Made by a program: the position numbers and the translations under genes | The notes under the pieces: model-generated | Databases searched by the model: none | Told to the model about the DNA's origin: nothing | What the model saw: only the letters and a program-made list of their open reading frames with translations | Part shown: piece by piece, positions 46,142 to 54,655 of the stretch | How positions within the stretch are numbered: position 1 is the first letter of the stretch | Layout of the letters: each line of letters starts with the position of its first letter | NCBI GenBank assembly: GCA_039636785.1 | Contig: CP144169.1 | Span: forward strand, 1,426,001 to 1,490,000 | Length of the DNA stretch: 64,000 bases | Origin: Micrococcaceae bacterium Sec5.7 | GTDB lineage: Bacteria; Actinomycetota; Actinomycetes; Actinomycetales; Micrococcaceae | Direction of reading: 5' to 3'

Positions 46142-49100
46142 ATGACCTCTTCGAGCTACTTCCGATTCCCGCATCTGCACGGCGATCTGGTCACTTTTGT
46201 GGCCGAGGACGACGTATGGATTGCGCCTCTCACCGGCGGCCGCGCATGGCGGGTATCCTCCCTTCAGCTGCCTGCCCGCAACCCCCGTTTCACCCCTGAC
46301 GGCAAGCGGCTCGTCTGGTCGGTCATCCAGGGGACGGCACCGGAAGTGGTCATTGCGGATGTGGACGGCGGAGCCTACCGGCAGCTGACGTATTTCGGCC
46401 ACAGCACCACGAAGGTCAAAGGCTTTACGGCGGCCGGAGACGTTGTTGTCACGAGTGCCTTCCGGCAGGCGGAGAGCCGCCACACGCACGCCTACAGCAT
46501 CCCCGTCGAGGGCGGCTGGGCTGAGGAACTTCCGTTCGGCCCGGTTGAGTCGGTTGCCTTTGGCCCGGAACTGGGTGACGAACGTCCGGTGGTGGTGGCA
46601 AGTGTGCTGTCCCGCGAACCCGCCTGGTGGAAGCGTTACCGGGGCGGAAGTGCCGGAAAGCTGTGGATCGATACTGACGGCAACGGCGAGTTCGAACGGC
46701 TGCTGCCCGAGCTGGACGGCAACATCGCGGATCCCCTGTGGGTGGACGGCAGAATCGCGTTCCTCTCCGACCACGAAGGTTATGGCAACCTGTACTCCGT
46801 GCTGCCGGGTGGGGGCGATCTGCGCCGGCACACGGACCACGAGGACTTCTATGTGCGGCACGCCGCCACAGACGGCAAGCGGGTCATCTTCGAATCTGCG
46901 GGTGAGCTCTGGATCATGCACGATCTCGGTTCCGAGGCCGTCAGGCTGGATATTTCGCTGGGCTCAGCATCCCAGACCCGCCGTGCAACGCTCCTGAAAA
47001 CGGCAAAGCACCTGGGCGGGGTCTTTCCGGACCTGGCGGGTTCCGCAAGCGCAGTGGAAACCCATGGAACCATCCACTGGCTCCGGCACAAGGATGGGCC
47101 GTCCCGGGTCGTCGAAGCCACGCCTGGTGTCCGTGCGCGTCTGCCCCGGCCCCTCACTGACGGCCGCATTGCCTACGTTGCCGATCACGACGGCGCGGAA
47201 GCGCTTTACATCAAGGAGATCGCCGGGCCGCTTTTCGCCGGCCCCGCCCCGGCGGCGGGGCCCTCGAAGACCCGGGAGGACATGCCGGGCACCCCACTGC
47301 CCAAACCGGTGCCGGCCGCCGGACTGACCCAGGCCGGCGTCGGGCTGCCAGTGACTGATGACTCCGGGGCGGATATCGCACCCGTTCCCGAAGTGCCGGC
47401 CGAACGGGCTTCAGAACCGCGGACCTCCACCCGGATCGGATTCCCCAAGCCATCAAGGGCCAGCGCCATGGAGGCCAGCCCGGATGGCCGCTGGCTGGCT
47501 GTTGGCACCGCCTTCGGTGACGTCTACATCGCAGACACCCATACGGGGGCGATTTCCCTGCTGAGCAGCATTGGCGAAGGCACCATCTCCGACCTGTGCT
47601 GGTCGCCGGACTCGGAATGGCTGGGCTGGTCCGAGCCGGTCACGTCCTTCGGTTCACGCAGCCGCCTGCGTATTGTGAAAGTGGCCGATCAGGACGGAGA
47701 AATCATCGATGTCACCGATGGCCGCTTCTGTGACCAGTCGCCGTCGTTCACTCCGGACGGCAAGTTCCTCGCCTTCCTGTCCAACCGGAGCTTCGATCCG
47801 GTCTATGACGGCCATTCCTTCGACCTGTCCTTCCCGAGCCCCATCAAGCCGTACTTCGTGGCGTTGGCAGCGGACACGCCGTCACCCTTCGGTCCCAGCA
47901 TTGGCCTCCGAGAGTCCGGAGACAACGCAGCGGAAGCCGACGGCGGCGCTGACGCACCGGAGGCCGGTAAGGCCGGCAAGGCGGCGGCTCCGGACGTCCG
48001 CGTGGACGCCGAAGGCTTGGCCCACCGTGTGATCAGTGTTCCCGTGCCGCAGGGCAACTATGAGTCGCTCTCCGCAACAGACGGCGCGCTGCTGTGGCTG
48101 GACAGCGCCCTTGCCGGTGTCACCGGCGACGGCAGGGCGAGCCTGGAAGACAAGGATGCCCCGCCCAGCCTGGTCCGGTTCGACATCGCCAAACGGAAAA
48201 CCACCACGCTTGTGGAAGCGCTGGACAGCTACCGTGTCTCCGGAGACGGCAAACAGGTGGTGCTGATCCATGAAAAGCAGGTCCGGGTGGTTCCGGCCGA
48301 TTCCAAGGCCGATGACGATTCCGGCACGCAGGTCAAGGTGGATCTTGGCCGCATCCGCGTCATGATGGATCCGCTCAGCGTCTGGGGCCAGGCCTTCGAC
48401 GAAGCCTGGCGGCTGCAGCGCGACTTCTTCTGGACCGAGGACATGGCCGGCCAGGACTGGGATTCCGTCCACAAGCGCTACCGGCCGCTGGTTGACAGGT
48501 TGGGCTCGCACGATGATCTGGTGGATCTCCTGTGGGAACTGCATGGGGAACTGGGGACGTCGCACGCGTACGTCCGCCCGGCCGCGGTGACGGAAAACGG
48601 CAGCAACGGCCAGGGCAGGCTCGGCGCCGATCTCGCGTTCACCGCAGAGGGGTGGGAGATCACCCGTATCCTGGCCGGGGAATCTTCGGACCCGCTGGCA
48701 ACGTCGCCGCTGACTCGGCCCGGAGCAGATGCAAAGGCGGGCGATGTCCTTCTGGCCATTGACGGCGTGCAGCTGTCGGAGGCCCTGACGCCGGCTATGC
48801 AGCTGGTGGGGGCCGCCGGCCGCGCCGTGGAGCTCACCGTCCGCAATGGTGCCGGCCACGGATCCGCTGCCGGCGTCCAGCGGCGCATTGCCGTGATACC
48901 GGTCAAGGACGAGGAGCGCCTGCGGTACCAGGACTGGGTGGCAGCCAACCGGCGTACAGTCCGTGAGGCATCCGGCCACAGGTACGGTTACCTGCACATC
49001 CCGGACATGATGGCCAACGGCTGGGCACAGCTGCACCGGGATCTGGACACCGAGACCGCTCTGGACGGATTGATTGTGGACGTTCGCCGCAACCGTGGAG

Positions 49101-49618
49101 GGCACACCTCCCAGCTCGTGGCCGAGCTGATCGGACGCAAGGTGACTGGCTGGAGCATGCCGCGCGGGGAAAGGCCCCGGACCTACCCGCACCACGCGCC
49201 GCGCGGACCCGTCATCATCCTCGCCGATGAGTTCGCCGGCTCGGACGGCGACATCATCACCCAGGTTTCTAAACTGCGTGGGATTGGCCCGGTAATCGGC
49301 ACGCGGACGTGGGGCGGCGTCGTCGGAATCGACAACCGCTTCTCGCTCGCTGACGGAACCGGCGTCACCCAGCCACGCTACGCCACGTGGTTCAGCGGCG
49401 GTGTCGGCTGGGGTGTGGAGAACTACGGCGTGGATCCGGACATTGAGGTGACGTTCCCGCCGCATGCATACGCAGCCGGCCGGGATCCGCAGCTTGAATA
49501 CGGCATCGGCGCACTGAAGGAAATGATCCAGGAGCTGCCTACCGACCGGCCGCCGGCCCGGGAGGGCTACCGCCGGCTCCTGCCTGCCCCGCTGCCGGAA
49601 CGCCGGCACACGGACTGA
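46142..49618 (+). CDS. Tricorn-like S41 protease
   Basis: Large cytosolic peptidase of 1158 residues, similar to archaeal tricorn, which trims proteasome-sized peptides. An N-terminal six- to seven-bladed beta-propeller region (about 15-365) and a second (about 435-680) are split by a Pro/Ala-rich stretch (about 366-435). A helical core, a PDZ domain (about 830-925) and the S41 catalytic domain follow. The catalytic set appears as Ser807-His808 (GTSHAY), nucleophile Ser1034-Asp1035 (EFAGSDGD) and Glu1093. Its location near PepA and a PAC2 protein may reflect peptide turnover, but they are not one operon. Confidence 0.93.
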   Translation: MTSSSYFRFPHLHGDLVTFVAEDDVWIAPLTGGRAWRVSSLQLPARNPRFTPDGKRLVWSVIQGTAPEVVIADVDGGAYRQLTYFGHSTTKVKGFTAAGDVVVTSAFRQAESRHTHAYSIPVEGGWAEELPFGPVESVAFGPELGDERPVVVASVLSREPAWWKRYRGGSAGKLWIDTDGNGEFERLLPELDGNIADPLWVDGRIAFLSDHEGYGNLYSVLPGGGDLRRHTDHEDFYVRHAATDGKRVIFESAGELWIMHDLGSEAVRLDISLGSASQTRRATLLKTAKHLGGVFPDLAGSASAVETHGTIHWLRHKDGPSRVVEATPGVRARLPRPLTDGRIAYVADHDGAEALYIKEIAGPLFAGPAPAAGPSKTREDMPGTPLPKPVPAAGLTQAGVGLPVTDDSGADIAPVPEVPAERASEPRTSTRIGFPKPSRASAMEASPDGRWLAVGTAFGDVYIADTHTGAISLLSSIGEGTISDLCWSPDSEWLGWSEPVTSFGSRSRLRIVKVADQDGEIIDVTDGRFCDQSPSFTPDGKFLAFLSNRSFDPVYDGHSFDLSFPSPIKPYFVALAADTPSPFGPSIGLRESGDNAAEADGGADAPEAGKAGKAAAPDVRVDAEGLAHRVISVPVPQGNYESLSATDGALLWLDSALAGVTGDGRASLEDKDAPPSLVRFDIAKRKTTTLVEALDSYRVSGDGKQVVLIHEKQVRVVPADSKADDDSGTQVKVDLGRIRVMMDPLSVWGQAFDEAWRLQRDFFWTEDMAGQDWDSVHKRYRPLVDRLGSHDDLVDLLWELHGELGTSHAYVRPAAVTENGSNGQGRLGADLAFTAEGWEITRILAGESSDPLATSPLTRPGADAKAGDVLLAIDGVQLSEALTPAMQLVGAAGRAVELTVRNGAGHGSAAGVQRRIAVIPVKDEERLRYQDWVAANRRTVREASGHRYGYLHIPDMMANGWAQLHRDLDTETALDGLIVDVRRNRGGHTSQLVAELIGRKVTGWSMPRGERPRTYPHHAPRGPVIILADEFAGSDGDIITQVSKLRGIGPVIGTRTWGGVVGIDNRFSLADGTGVTQPRYATWFSGGVGWGVENYGVDPDIEVTFPPHAYAAGRDPQLEYGIGALKEMIQELPTDRPPAREGYRRLLPAPLPERRHTD

Positions 49619-49638
49619 ACCAGACCCGCCGGCCACAA

Positions 49639-49688
49639 CCGAAGGCCCCGCTCCCCGCTGGATATCCAGCGGGGAGCGGGGCCTTCGG
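49639..49688. terminator. Perfect 50-bp palindrome, bidirectional terminator
   Basis: Positions 49639-49663 are the exact reverse complement of 49664-49688, giving 25-bp arms with no spacer. It sits between the convergent tricorn and osmC genes (stops at 49618 and 49730). RNA from either strand would form a very stable hairpin. There is no T-run. Confidence 0.75.
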
Positions 49689-49729
49689 CGTCAGATGTGG
49701 CCGGCGTCAGTTTGAGCTGCCGGCAGCAG

Positions 49730-50158
49730 TTAGGAAACCAGAGTGGCTTCCAGAGTGATCTCGATGCTGGCCAGCGCCCCGGAGACAGGGCAGCCGGTCT
49801 TGGCTTCGCCGGCGATCCGCTGGAATTCCTCTTCGGAAATGCCCGGGATCTTGGCGTTCACCGTCAGGTGGCTGCCGGTGATGCCGGTGCCGGGCTTGAA
49901 CGTGACGTCGGCCTTGGTGCGGACCTCGTCCGGAGTGTGGCCCGCCTGGGCAAGCATATTGCTGAAGGCCATCGAGAAGCAGGCGGAGTGCGCGGCGGCG
50001 ATGAGCTCTTCCGGGCTTGTTTTGCCCCCCGCCTGCTCGGTGCGTGCCTTCCAGGTGACCTCAAACGTGCCCAGTCCGGAGCTGTCCAGCGTCGTGTTGC
50101 CTGCACCCTCCATCAGGTCGCCGTTCCATACAGTGTGCGCGGTGCGTGTTGCTGCCAT
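49730..50158 (-). CDS. OsmC family peroxiredoxin
   Basis: Thiol-dependent peroxidase that reduces organic hydroperoxides, in the OsmC rather than Ohr branch by sequence feel. The 142 residues have the two redox cysteines Cys60 (AAHSACFSMA) and Cys123 (AKTGCPVSGAL). LDSSGLGTFEVTWKAR precedes them. The ATG at 50158 has GAGGAG upstream, which decides it against the GTG 6 bases earlier. It is monocistronic and ends at the palindromic terminator. Confidence 0.9.
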   Translation of the reverse strand: MAATRTAHTVWNGDLMEGAGNTTLDSSGLGTFEVTWKARTEQAGGKTSPEELIAAAHSACFSMAFSNMLAQAGHTPDEVRTKADVTFKPGTGITGSHLTVNAKIPGISEEEFQRIAGEAKTGCPVSGALASIEITLEATLVS

Positions 50159-50274
50159 ATCCACTCCTCAATGTTGATTCGAAATCAGGGATCCGGCCGC
50201 TGCCTGACCCCTGCCGGTTTCAATCCTATGGATTATGCAGTGGCTGTGCACGGGGCGTCCGCCGGGAGAGGATT

Positions 50275-50573
50275 GTGACCACATGCACTGTGGCCATTGA
50301 AACCGCACACCACGACAATGGCAACGTGCCCCGGGCGCGCATGGCGTCGATCATGGTCAACGCCGTTGACGCTGAACGCCTCACGGTATTCTGGTCGGCC
50401 CTGCTGGGAACGGAGGTCTCGACCCGTCATGAACAGTTCTGGTGGCTTACGCCCGCGACTGCGGGCTGTGCATCGCCAAGACTGAAGAGCCGGAGTACGA
50501 CGACGGCGAGGCCCCCGCGCAGGGTGCGTCGCCGTCGTGGCCGGTAAGGCGGGTGGCTGAAGCCGGTACTTAG
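50275..50573 (+). pseudogene. Broken VOC/glyoxalase-like gene
   Basis: A GTG at 50275 with GGGAGAGGA upstream opens a frame that reads like a VOC N-terminus: MASIMVNAVDAERLTVFWSALLG then HEQFWWLTP. After about 50460 the frame turns into Arg/Ser-rich nonsense. A different frame then continues as DCGLCIAKTEEPE, which resembles the next VOC strand, until TAG at 50571. A frameshift plus loss of the second half explains this best. It runs into the stop of the convergent membrane-protein gene. Confidence 0.5.
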
Positions 50574-50923
50574 TGCCAGATCGTTGCGATGGCAATGTTG
50601 ATCAGGGCCAGGCCGCCGACGCCGTGGGCCAGGCCAGTGGAGACGTCTTCGCCCTTCTTGACCTTGCGCGAGCCGATGACGGCGAGCGCGGCCACGGCGA
50701 TGCCGATGGCGAACTTGATGCCAAGCTTGAAGTAGTTGGGGTCGGCATCGGGCAGCAGCGGCAGAATGCCCATCATTGCGATGCCGGTGATCAGCTGGAG
50801 GAAGGCACCGTCGCGCTGACGCGGGTGGACCGTCGGCTGCTTAATTGTTGCGATCCAGTAGCCCACAATCATGGCTGCGCCAACGATGTGCAAGAACAGC
50901 AGGATGTCAAAGAGAATACTCAT
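50570..50923 (-). CDS. Hypothetical four-helix membrane protein
   Basis: Function not recognised. The 117-residue protein is almost entirely hydrophobic, with four segments (about 3-24, 42-60, 67-84 and 95-115). An N-terminal FLHIVGAAMIVGYW recalls small heme or copper membrane proteins (DUF2269/CopD-like), but no firm match is claimed. It stands alone between the broken VOC gene and sucB, and the same-strand sucB terminator separates it from sucB. Confidence 0.7.
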   Translation of the reverse strand: MSILFDILLFLHIVGAAMIVGYWIATIKQPTVHPRQRDGAFLQLITGIAMMGILPLLPDADPNYFKLGIKFAIGIAVAALAVIGSRKVKKGEDVSTGLAHGVGGLALINIAIATIWH

Positions 50924-50989
50924 GGCTCCAGCTTAGCCAGTAGGTTCTACGTCCTGTAGCAAAGCCACGGCCAGCTCGCGCACAAAAAA

Positions 50990-51031
50990 GCGGGGCAGGT
51001 TCCGGAGGTTTCCCACCGGAGCCTGCCCCGC
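50990..51031 (-). terminator. Rho-independent terminator after sucB
   Basis: GCGGGGCAGG plus TCCGG (50990-51005) pairs with CCGGA plus CCTGCCCCGC (51016-51031), with one G-T pair and a 10-base loop. On the minus strand it is followed by six T residues (50984-50989). Confidence 0.85.
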
Positions 51032-51054
51032 CGTCGTCGTTGAAATACCGGAGG

Positions 51055-52827
51055 TCAGAGCCCCAGATCGGCCTCGAAGGCGCCTTCTTCAAGGCGTGCC
51101 TTCAGCGTCTGCAGGAAGCGGCCGGCATCGGCGCCATCAACCAGACGGTGATCGTATGTCAGGGAGAGGTACATCATGGAGCGGATTGCCAGCGAATCGT
51201 CACCGTTTTCGTCGGTGACAACAACCGGGCGCTTGACGATCGCGCCGGTGCCCAGGATGCCTACCTGCGGCTGGTTGATGATCGGTGTGTCGAAAAGTGC
51301 TCCGACCGAACCGATGTTGGTGATGCTGAACGTTCCGCCCGACAGCTCGTCCGGTCCGATCTTGCCCTTGCGGGTGCGGTCTGCAACATCAGCGATCTTG
51401 CCGGCCAGGCCCGCAAGGTTGAGGTTTCCGGCGTCGGAAATGACTGGAACCAGCAGACCCTTGTCAGTGTCCACGGCAATCGCCAGGTGCTCGGCGTTGT
51501 GATACGTGATTTCCTGCTTTTCCTCGTCATAGGCAGCATTGACCTTCGGGTGCTGCTTCAGGGCCTCGGCAACAGCCTTGGCAATGAAAGGAAGGAATGT
51601 CAGCTTGACGCCGTTCTGGGCCAGGAACGAGTTCTTGGCCTTGAGGCGGAGCTTGGCCACCTTGGTCATGTCTACTTCGTGAACCTGGGTCAGCTGGGTT
51701 GAGATGTCCAGGGACTCACGCATACGCCGGGCGATGACTTGGCGGATACGGGGAGCCTTCTGCACGGTGCCGCGCAACGACGACGCTGCCGCGGTGGCAG
51801 CCGTTGGTGCAGCTGCCGGAGCGGCGGAAGCAGCAGGGGCGGCGGCCGGGGCTGCCTTTGCCTCGGCTGCGGCCAGAACATCCTGCTTGCGGATGCGGCC
51901 GCCAACACCGGTGCCGGTCAGCGAGGAAATATCCACACCCTGCTGGTTGGCCAGCTTGCGGACCAGGGGAGTGACGTAGTTGGACTCCGCGCCCGATGCA
52001 GCCGCGGGTGCCGCAGCAGGAGCATGAGCGGGTGCAGCTGCCGGAGCCGGAGCAGGTGGCGCAACAGGAGCGGGTGCAGCTGCGGCGGGCGCCGGTGGAG
52101 CAGCCGCGGGAGCCTCGGCGGCTGTTTCTTCCTTTGCTTCTGCCGCAGGGGCGGGCTGTTCGGGAGCGGCTGCAGGTGCTGCAGCCGGAGCCGCGGCGCC
52201 GGAGCCGATAACTGCGAGGACGGAGCCCACCTCGGCCGTTTCATCCTCGTTGACGCGGATTTCCTGAAGCGTGCCGGCTACCGGCGACGGGATTTCGGTG
52301 TCTACCTTGTCGGTGGAGACCTCGAGCAACGGCTCGTCCACGGCCACGGAGTCGCCTACGGCCTTGAGCCAGCGCGTCACGGTGCCTTCGGTGACGCTCT
52401 CGCCGAGAGCGGGGAGGGTCACTTCGTGGCTTTCTCCGCTGTCAGCGGCAGAAGCCTCCGCAGCAGGAGCCGCTTCAGCGGTCGCAGCAGCCTCCGGAGC
52501 GGGAACAGCCTCGGCCGGAGCCTCTTTAACCGGAGCAGCCTCGGCCGGAGCAGCCGAAGCCGGTGCTTCGGGGGCAGCTGACGAACCGGAGCCGTCACCA
52601 ATGCGGACCAGGGGAGCGCCCACTTCGGCGGTCTCATCTTCGGCAACGAGGATTTCCTCGATGACGCCGGCGATCGGAGAGGGGATTTCGGTGTCTACTT
52701 TGTCGGTGGAAACTTCGAGCAGCGGCTCGTCGACCTCTACCCGGTCACCAACCTGCTTGAGCCAGCGGGTGACAGTTCCTTCGGTGACGCTTTCACCGAG
52801 GGCGGGCAAGTTAACGGATTCAGACAT
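51055..52827 (-). CDS. sucB: 2-oxoacid dehydrogenase E2 component, dihydrolipoamide acyltransferase SucB
   Basis: Core of a 2-oxoacid dehydrogenase complex; the succinyl or acetyl specificity cannot be fixed from sequence. The 590 residues have two nearly identical lipoyl domains (1-77 with Lys43, and about 133-208 with Lys174). Ala/Pro-rich linkers flank them. An E3-binding domain (about 285-322, [15 protein letters not shown]) and the catalytic domain with [11 protein letters not shown] near the end follow. The homologous DlaT of M. tuberculosis serves PDH. AAGGAG precedes the ATG. It is cotranscribed or closely linked with lpd, 115 bases upstream. Confidence 0.92.
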   Translation of the reverse strand: MSESVNLPALGESVTEGTVTRWLKQVGDRVEVDEPLLEVSTDKVDTEIPSPIAGVIEEILVAEDETAEVGAPLVRIGDGSGSSAAPEAPASAAPAEAAPVKEAPAEAVPAPEAAATAEAAPAAEASAADSGESHEVTLPALGESVTEGTVTRWLKAVGDSVAVDEPLLEVSTDKVDTEIPSPVAGTLQEIRVNEDETAEVGSVLAVIGSGAAAPAAAPAAAPEQPAPAAEAKEETAAEAPAAAPPAPAAAAPAPVAPPAPAPAAAPAHAPAAAPAAASGAESNYVTPLVRKLANQQGVDISSLTGTGVGGRIRKQDVLAAAEAKAAPAAAPAASAAPAAAPTAATAAASSLRGTVQKAPRIRQVIARRMRESLDISTQLTQVHEVDMTKVAKLRLKAKNSFLAQNGVKLTFLPFIAKAVAEALKQHPKVNAAYDEEKQEITYHNAEHLAIAVDTDKGLLVPVISDAGNLNLAGLAGKIADVADRTRKGKIGPDELSGGTFSITNIGSVGALFDTPIINQPQVGILGTGAIVKRPVVVTDENGDDSLAIRSMMYLSLTYDHRLVDGADAGRFLQTLKARLEEGAFEADLGL

Positions 52828-52942
52828 GTCGTCCCCGTTCTCCTTATTGATCTTTAGTGCGGATGGTTGCTGCCTTGTTCGAGCTTAGTGCACCGGGCAG
52901 ATCATGCCGGGTGCACCAAGCTCTGTTGTCTTGCGGTGTTGC

Positions 52943-54325
52943 CTAGCCGTGGAGAGGCTTGCCCGCCAGCGCGAGGTGGGCCTCGCCCAGGGCCTCGTTC
53001 TGTGTGGGGTGGGCGTGCAGCAGCTGGGCCACGTCCTCCGGGTAGGCTTCCCAGTTCACGATCAGCTGGGCCTCACCGATCTGCTCGCCCATGCGGGAAC
53101 CGATCATGTGGACGCCCACCACGGGGCCGTCCTTCTGGCGGACCAGCTTGACCAGGCCTCCGGTGCCCAGGATGGAGCTCCTGCCGTTGCCGGCGAGGTT
53201 GTACTCCTGGGTTTCCACCTGATCGTCCCCGAACTTCGCTTTGGCGGCTGTTTCGGTGTAACCGACGGTTGCGATTTCTGGTTCGCAGTAGGTGACCTTG
53301 GGGATGTTGACGTCTTCAACGATGACAGGCTTCAGACCGGCGATTTCCTCGGCGACGAAGATGCCCTGCTGGAAACCGCGGTGCGCAAGCTGGACGCCGG
53401 GGACGATGTCGCCCACAGCGTAGATGTTTCCGACGCCGGTGTGCAGGCGTTCGTTGGTGATGACGAAGCCGCGGTCCAGGGTGACGCCGGCGTCCTCGTA
53501 GCCCAGGTTAGCTGTGACGGGACCGCGGCCCACGGCCACGAGGAGCAGCTCAGCGTCGAAGGTCTTGCCGTCAACCAGAGTGACCTTAACGCCGTTGTCA
53601 TCCTGCTCGACGCCCTGGAAAAAGACTCCAGTGGAGAACTTGATGCCGCGCTTCTTGAACGCACGCTCGAGGTTCTTCACGATCGCCGCGTCCTCGTTGG
53701 GCACGAGGGAAGGCAGGCCCTCGACGATGGTGACGTCCACGCCGAACGACTTCCAGACTGAAGCGAACTCGACGCCGATGACACCGCCGCCCAGGACGAT
53801 GGCGCTCTTCGGGATGTAGTCCATCTTGAGGACTTCATCCGAGGTGATTACGCGTCCGCCGATTTCCAGCCCCGGAAGGGAGCGGGAGTAGGAACCGGTG
53901 GCCAGGACAATGTTCTTGCCCTTGTAGTCCGTGCCGTTCACCACCACGGTGTCCGTGCCCTTCAGCTTGCCTTCACCTTCAATGACGGTGATGCCCTTGG
54001 ACTTGATGAGACCCTGGAGGCCCTTGAACTTTCCGGCAATGATGCCGTCCTTGTACGCATTGACGGCCGTGATGTCGATGCCGTCAAGGGTGACGTTCAC
54101 ACCGTATTTGGCGGAGTCACGGGCGTGATCGGCGAGTTCGGCCGAGTGAAGCAGCGCCTTGGTGGGGATACAGCCGTTGTGCAGGCATGTTCCGCCGAGC
54201 TTGGCCTTTTCCACAAGGCCGACGGTGAAGCCAAGCTGAACAGCACGCAGGGCCGTGGCGTAACCGCCACTGCCGCCACCGAGTACCAGGATGTCGAATT
54301 CTTGCGCAGTTGCCTGATCGGCCAC
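52943..54325 (-). CDS. lpdA: Dihydrolipoyl dehydrogenase Lpd
   Basis: E3 flavoenzyme that reoxidises dihydrolipoyl groups of E2 with NAD+. The 460 residues hold the FAD site LGGGSGGYATA (about 15-25), the redox pair Cys47/Cys52 in GGTCLHNGCIPTKAL, the NAD site LGGGVIGVEFAS and the C-terminal catalytic HAHPTQNEAL His-Glu dyad. GTG start with GGGAG about 8 bases upstream. It precedes sucB on the same strand; no E1 gene is in the window. Confidence 0.95.
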   Translation of the reverse strand: MADQATAQEFDILVLGGGSGGYATALRAVQLGFTVGLVEKAKLGGTCLHNGCIPTKALLHSAELADHARDSAKYGVNVTLDGIDITAVNAYKDGIIAGKFKGLQGLIKSKGITVIEGEGKLKGTDTVVVNGTDYKGKNIVLATGSYSRSLPGLEIGGRVITSDEVLKMDYIPKSAIVLGGGVIGVEFASVWKSFGVDVTIVEGLPSLVPNEDAAIVKNLERAFKKRGIKFSTGVFFQGVEQDDNGVKVTLVDGKTFDAELLLVAVGRGPVTANLGYEDAGVTLDRGFVITNERLHTGVGNIYAVGDIVPGVQLAHRGFQQGIFVAEEIAGLKPVIVEDVNIPKVTYCEPEIATVGYTETAAKAKFGDDQVETQEYNLAGNGRSSILGTGGLVKLVRQKDGPVVGVHMIGSRMGEQIGEAQLIVNWEAYPEDVAQLLHAHPTQNEALGEAHLALAGKPLHG

Positions 54326-54559
54326 TTAGACGCTCCCTCGCGTGAACGATGACGCGAGAGTACGCATCATCTGGTCTTGGAATTTGCTCTGCCGTGATTA
54401 TGCCAGCAGGCAGGTTCTCTTGCATTTGTGACTACCGGAGTTCACCTTAGCGAACCACCTATCCATGCTCCACCTTGCGGCACGTTTTGTGGCGTGCTTG
54501 TGTCGAGAGTCACGCGGCTCTGTGTCGGACGGATCAGTCCCCGGCCGAGTTATGGAAAA
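54326..54559. other. Gene-free stretch upstream of lpd
   Basis: About 230 bases between the lpd start and the pepA terminator. I see no gene, repeat or firm promoter; it should contain the lpd promoter on the minus strand. Confidence 0.5.
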
Positions 54560-54591
54560 AGCGGGTGTCCGGCGCTTGCCGGACACCCGCT
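54560..54591 (-). terminator. Rho-independent terminator after pepA
   Basis: A perfect 14-bp stem: AGCGGGTGTCCGGC (54560-54573) pairs with 54578-54591 over the loop GCTT. On the minus strand it runs straight into TTTTT (54555-54559). It is 64 bases beyond the pepA stop. Confidence 0.85.
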
Positions 54592-54655
54592 CCTGACGTT
54601 TTGGCACCCTGGTACGGATGCCGCCGTCGGCCCCTGGCCGTTTGGCCAGCCGGCG

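Noticed and set aside
52000..52600. Glycine/serine/arginine-rich plus-strand frame opposite sucB
   Set aside because: It is the complement of the Ala/Pro-rich linkers of SucB; low complexity produces an open frame without a gene.
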